From NCBI GenBank assembly GCA_039545355.1, contig BCJJ01000013.1:124001-188000 (forward strand): 64,000 nucleotides of DNA. Direction: 5' to 3'. Made by a program: the position numbers and the translations under genes. The stretch comes from Trichosporon coremiiforme. Its lineage: Eukaryota; Basidiomycota; Tremellomycetes; Trichosporonales; Trichosporonaceae. The notes beneath the pieces are model-generated. The model saw only the letters and a program-made list of their open reading frames with translations. It did no database searches and was not told the origin of the DNA. Below, in pieces: positions 63,901-64,000 of this stretch. Every line of letters starts with the position of its first letter. Within the stretch, counting starts at the first letter, position 1.

Positions 63901-64000
63901 CTTCCTGTATATCAGCGCGGACCTGAAGGACTTCAGCCAACTAGAGGCTGGCGACACGACAGATCAGCCTGAGCCCCTGGACATGACTCGCATCCACCCA
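60959..64000 (+). CDS. SPT6: Transcription elongation factor Spt6, 5' part
   Basis: Open from the ATG at 60959 to the right edge (1014 codons, no intron seen); the 3' end is missing. Spt6 is a histone chaperone travelling with RNA polymerase II. The N-terminal about 220 residues are strongly acidic with charged Arg/Glu runs, including the segment ESDDNIPRLQDMFDD, where family members bind Spn1/IWS1. Then comes the Tex-like core: helix-turn-helix (about 230-500; FCGLDAQWPMP and YKRDSFGVLEA), a YqgF-like RNase-H fold domain (about 660-850; VLAITIGQGTKKDAVIGVLL), and a helix-hairpin-helix domain (about 920-980; YIAGLGPRKANQLSNAISQAGG). The S1 and SH2 domains should lie beyond the window. Confidence 0.96.
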   Translation, partial: MSDREASSEGEGDDIRPYGEGDPDRDSSDESDEDDPEEARRIAEGFIVDEDDEDDSEDDEEERRRKRKERRKKRKRRERERRQREEEEISEDDLELLNENLGGGRPLKRLRHRGSESDDNIPRLQDMFDDEDERRRSDDESDMGDFIEEDEEEEQNRNETEEERRARRREEKRIRREQARARPELAGVNQESWDEIYDVFGDGHDYDWALEGEEGMEEDEDEPKKDLRLEDVFDPAEIKARRLQDEDRAIAHMDRPERHQVINSTLSDNPIIAPDSIFPPPDLAARWAHDKISPRTRYVFCGLDAQWPMPSPEDPYPQPARRRPDLLDDYKKAVSEALNMMFVQHLEVPYLWHYKRDSFGVLEAQGQSSVQFLDGDELWELYNLGQKYRAIWERVESLKDQWRKIKERKPDLEDEYLEKTLLASVCLRNIETAAEGAEWLAYTYASELRAIKEEAAAEEGTKRLPERQSSGKIRNGPVLKLAEAFGISVPTVALVFNETDGDPASLSNPEKMPLALAEEFSGEGTPFYNPDDALKAAKEILIHDFAHDPTIRQQARDFVEALGTVTVTPTERGMASIDAYHAYYPFKFLTDKPIPNFKDSAQFLHLLKAEEEGLITISISAPEESTKEFISALSRCAQSKDYSELAVSWNAERGQVIDTSFRKHYLPAACRWIKEQLRTDAETWVCDQARLTLEDRCNVRPFASNRMRPGEVPNVLAITIGQGTKKDAVIGVLLGDDGNIRASYKFDNLRDADPRRTFMDVVERQRPDVIAIAGLSVETARLRNDAQSALREIAIEQSGLQPPQPEEFPSHDDYQMELGRFNDSLSNRMTPLIIVNDETARLYMNSTEAAQEHPELPVNGRYALAIARYTQNPLNAYARVGKQLTALTFVDLHQKLVPEEKLLLALERGLVNAVAISGLELNTTANSPYQRYMLPYIAGLGPRKANQLSNAISQAGGHVINRMALPETNTLGPTVFENVAGFLYISADLKDFSQLEAGDTTDQPEPLDMTRIHP

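Noticed and set aside
1..64000. Search for CRISPR arrays, insertion sequences, rRNA, long terminal repeats
   Set aside because: No regular repeat-spacer array, no transposase or reverse transcriptase motif, and no rRNA-like stretch was seen by eye; a fungal nuclear window would not be expected to hold CRISPR.

Overview
This window is nuclear DNA of a fungus, most likely a basidiomycete yeast of the Tremellomycetes (a Trichosporonales-like genome is my best guess). The evidence is GC-rich coding DNA, genes on both strands with very short spliceosomal introns (many only 32-48 nt, GTGAGT/GTAAGT donors, CTRAC branch sites, YAG acceptors), intron-containing tRNA genes, and eukaryotic housekeeping proteins. 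I support 26 protein genes, 2 pseudogene-like relics and 13 tRNA genes. Exon joins were worked out by hand; every spliced model given here closes in frame.

Region 1 (1-14.6 kb) is metabolic and transport: the 3' part of an OPT peptide transporter; a divergent pair that looks like quinate/shikimate use (a shikimate/quinate dehydrogenase-like enzyme and a quinate-type MFS permease); a DUF7330-like gene with a decayed paralogue; three tRNA-Val genes; a class C beta-lactamase-like serine hydrolase; and an ENA-type P-type cation ATPase.

Region 2 (14.6-36 kb) is an accessory, gene-sparse stretch. It holds a small secreted acidic protein and at least eight small lineage-specific genes interspersed with tRNAs. 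Two new-looking paralogous families are interleaved. One has three members with paired UBA-like helical repeats closed by a CxxC motif and a phase-1 intron at the same place. The other has two members with C-terminal tandem WR-x2-GVW motifs plus PPxY motifs. Two intergenic regions of this stretch carry dense one-strand motif arrays: TTTGAGATG before one gene and ATCGGCAAC between two others. This is the most unusual part of the window.

Region 3 (36-64 kb) is conserved housekeeping: isovaleryl-CoA dehydrogenase, eEF1B-gamma, nibrin (NBS1), VPS24/CHMP3, DPM3, a monocarboxylate-type MFS transporter, CDC123, a TMA23-like G-patch protein, the RAM-network leucine-rich protein SOG2, NUP85, and the 5' two thirds of SPT6, which runs off the right edge.
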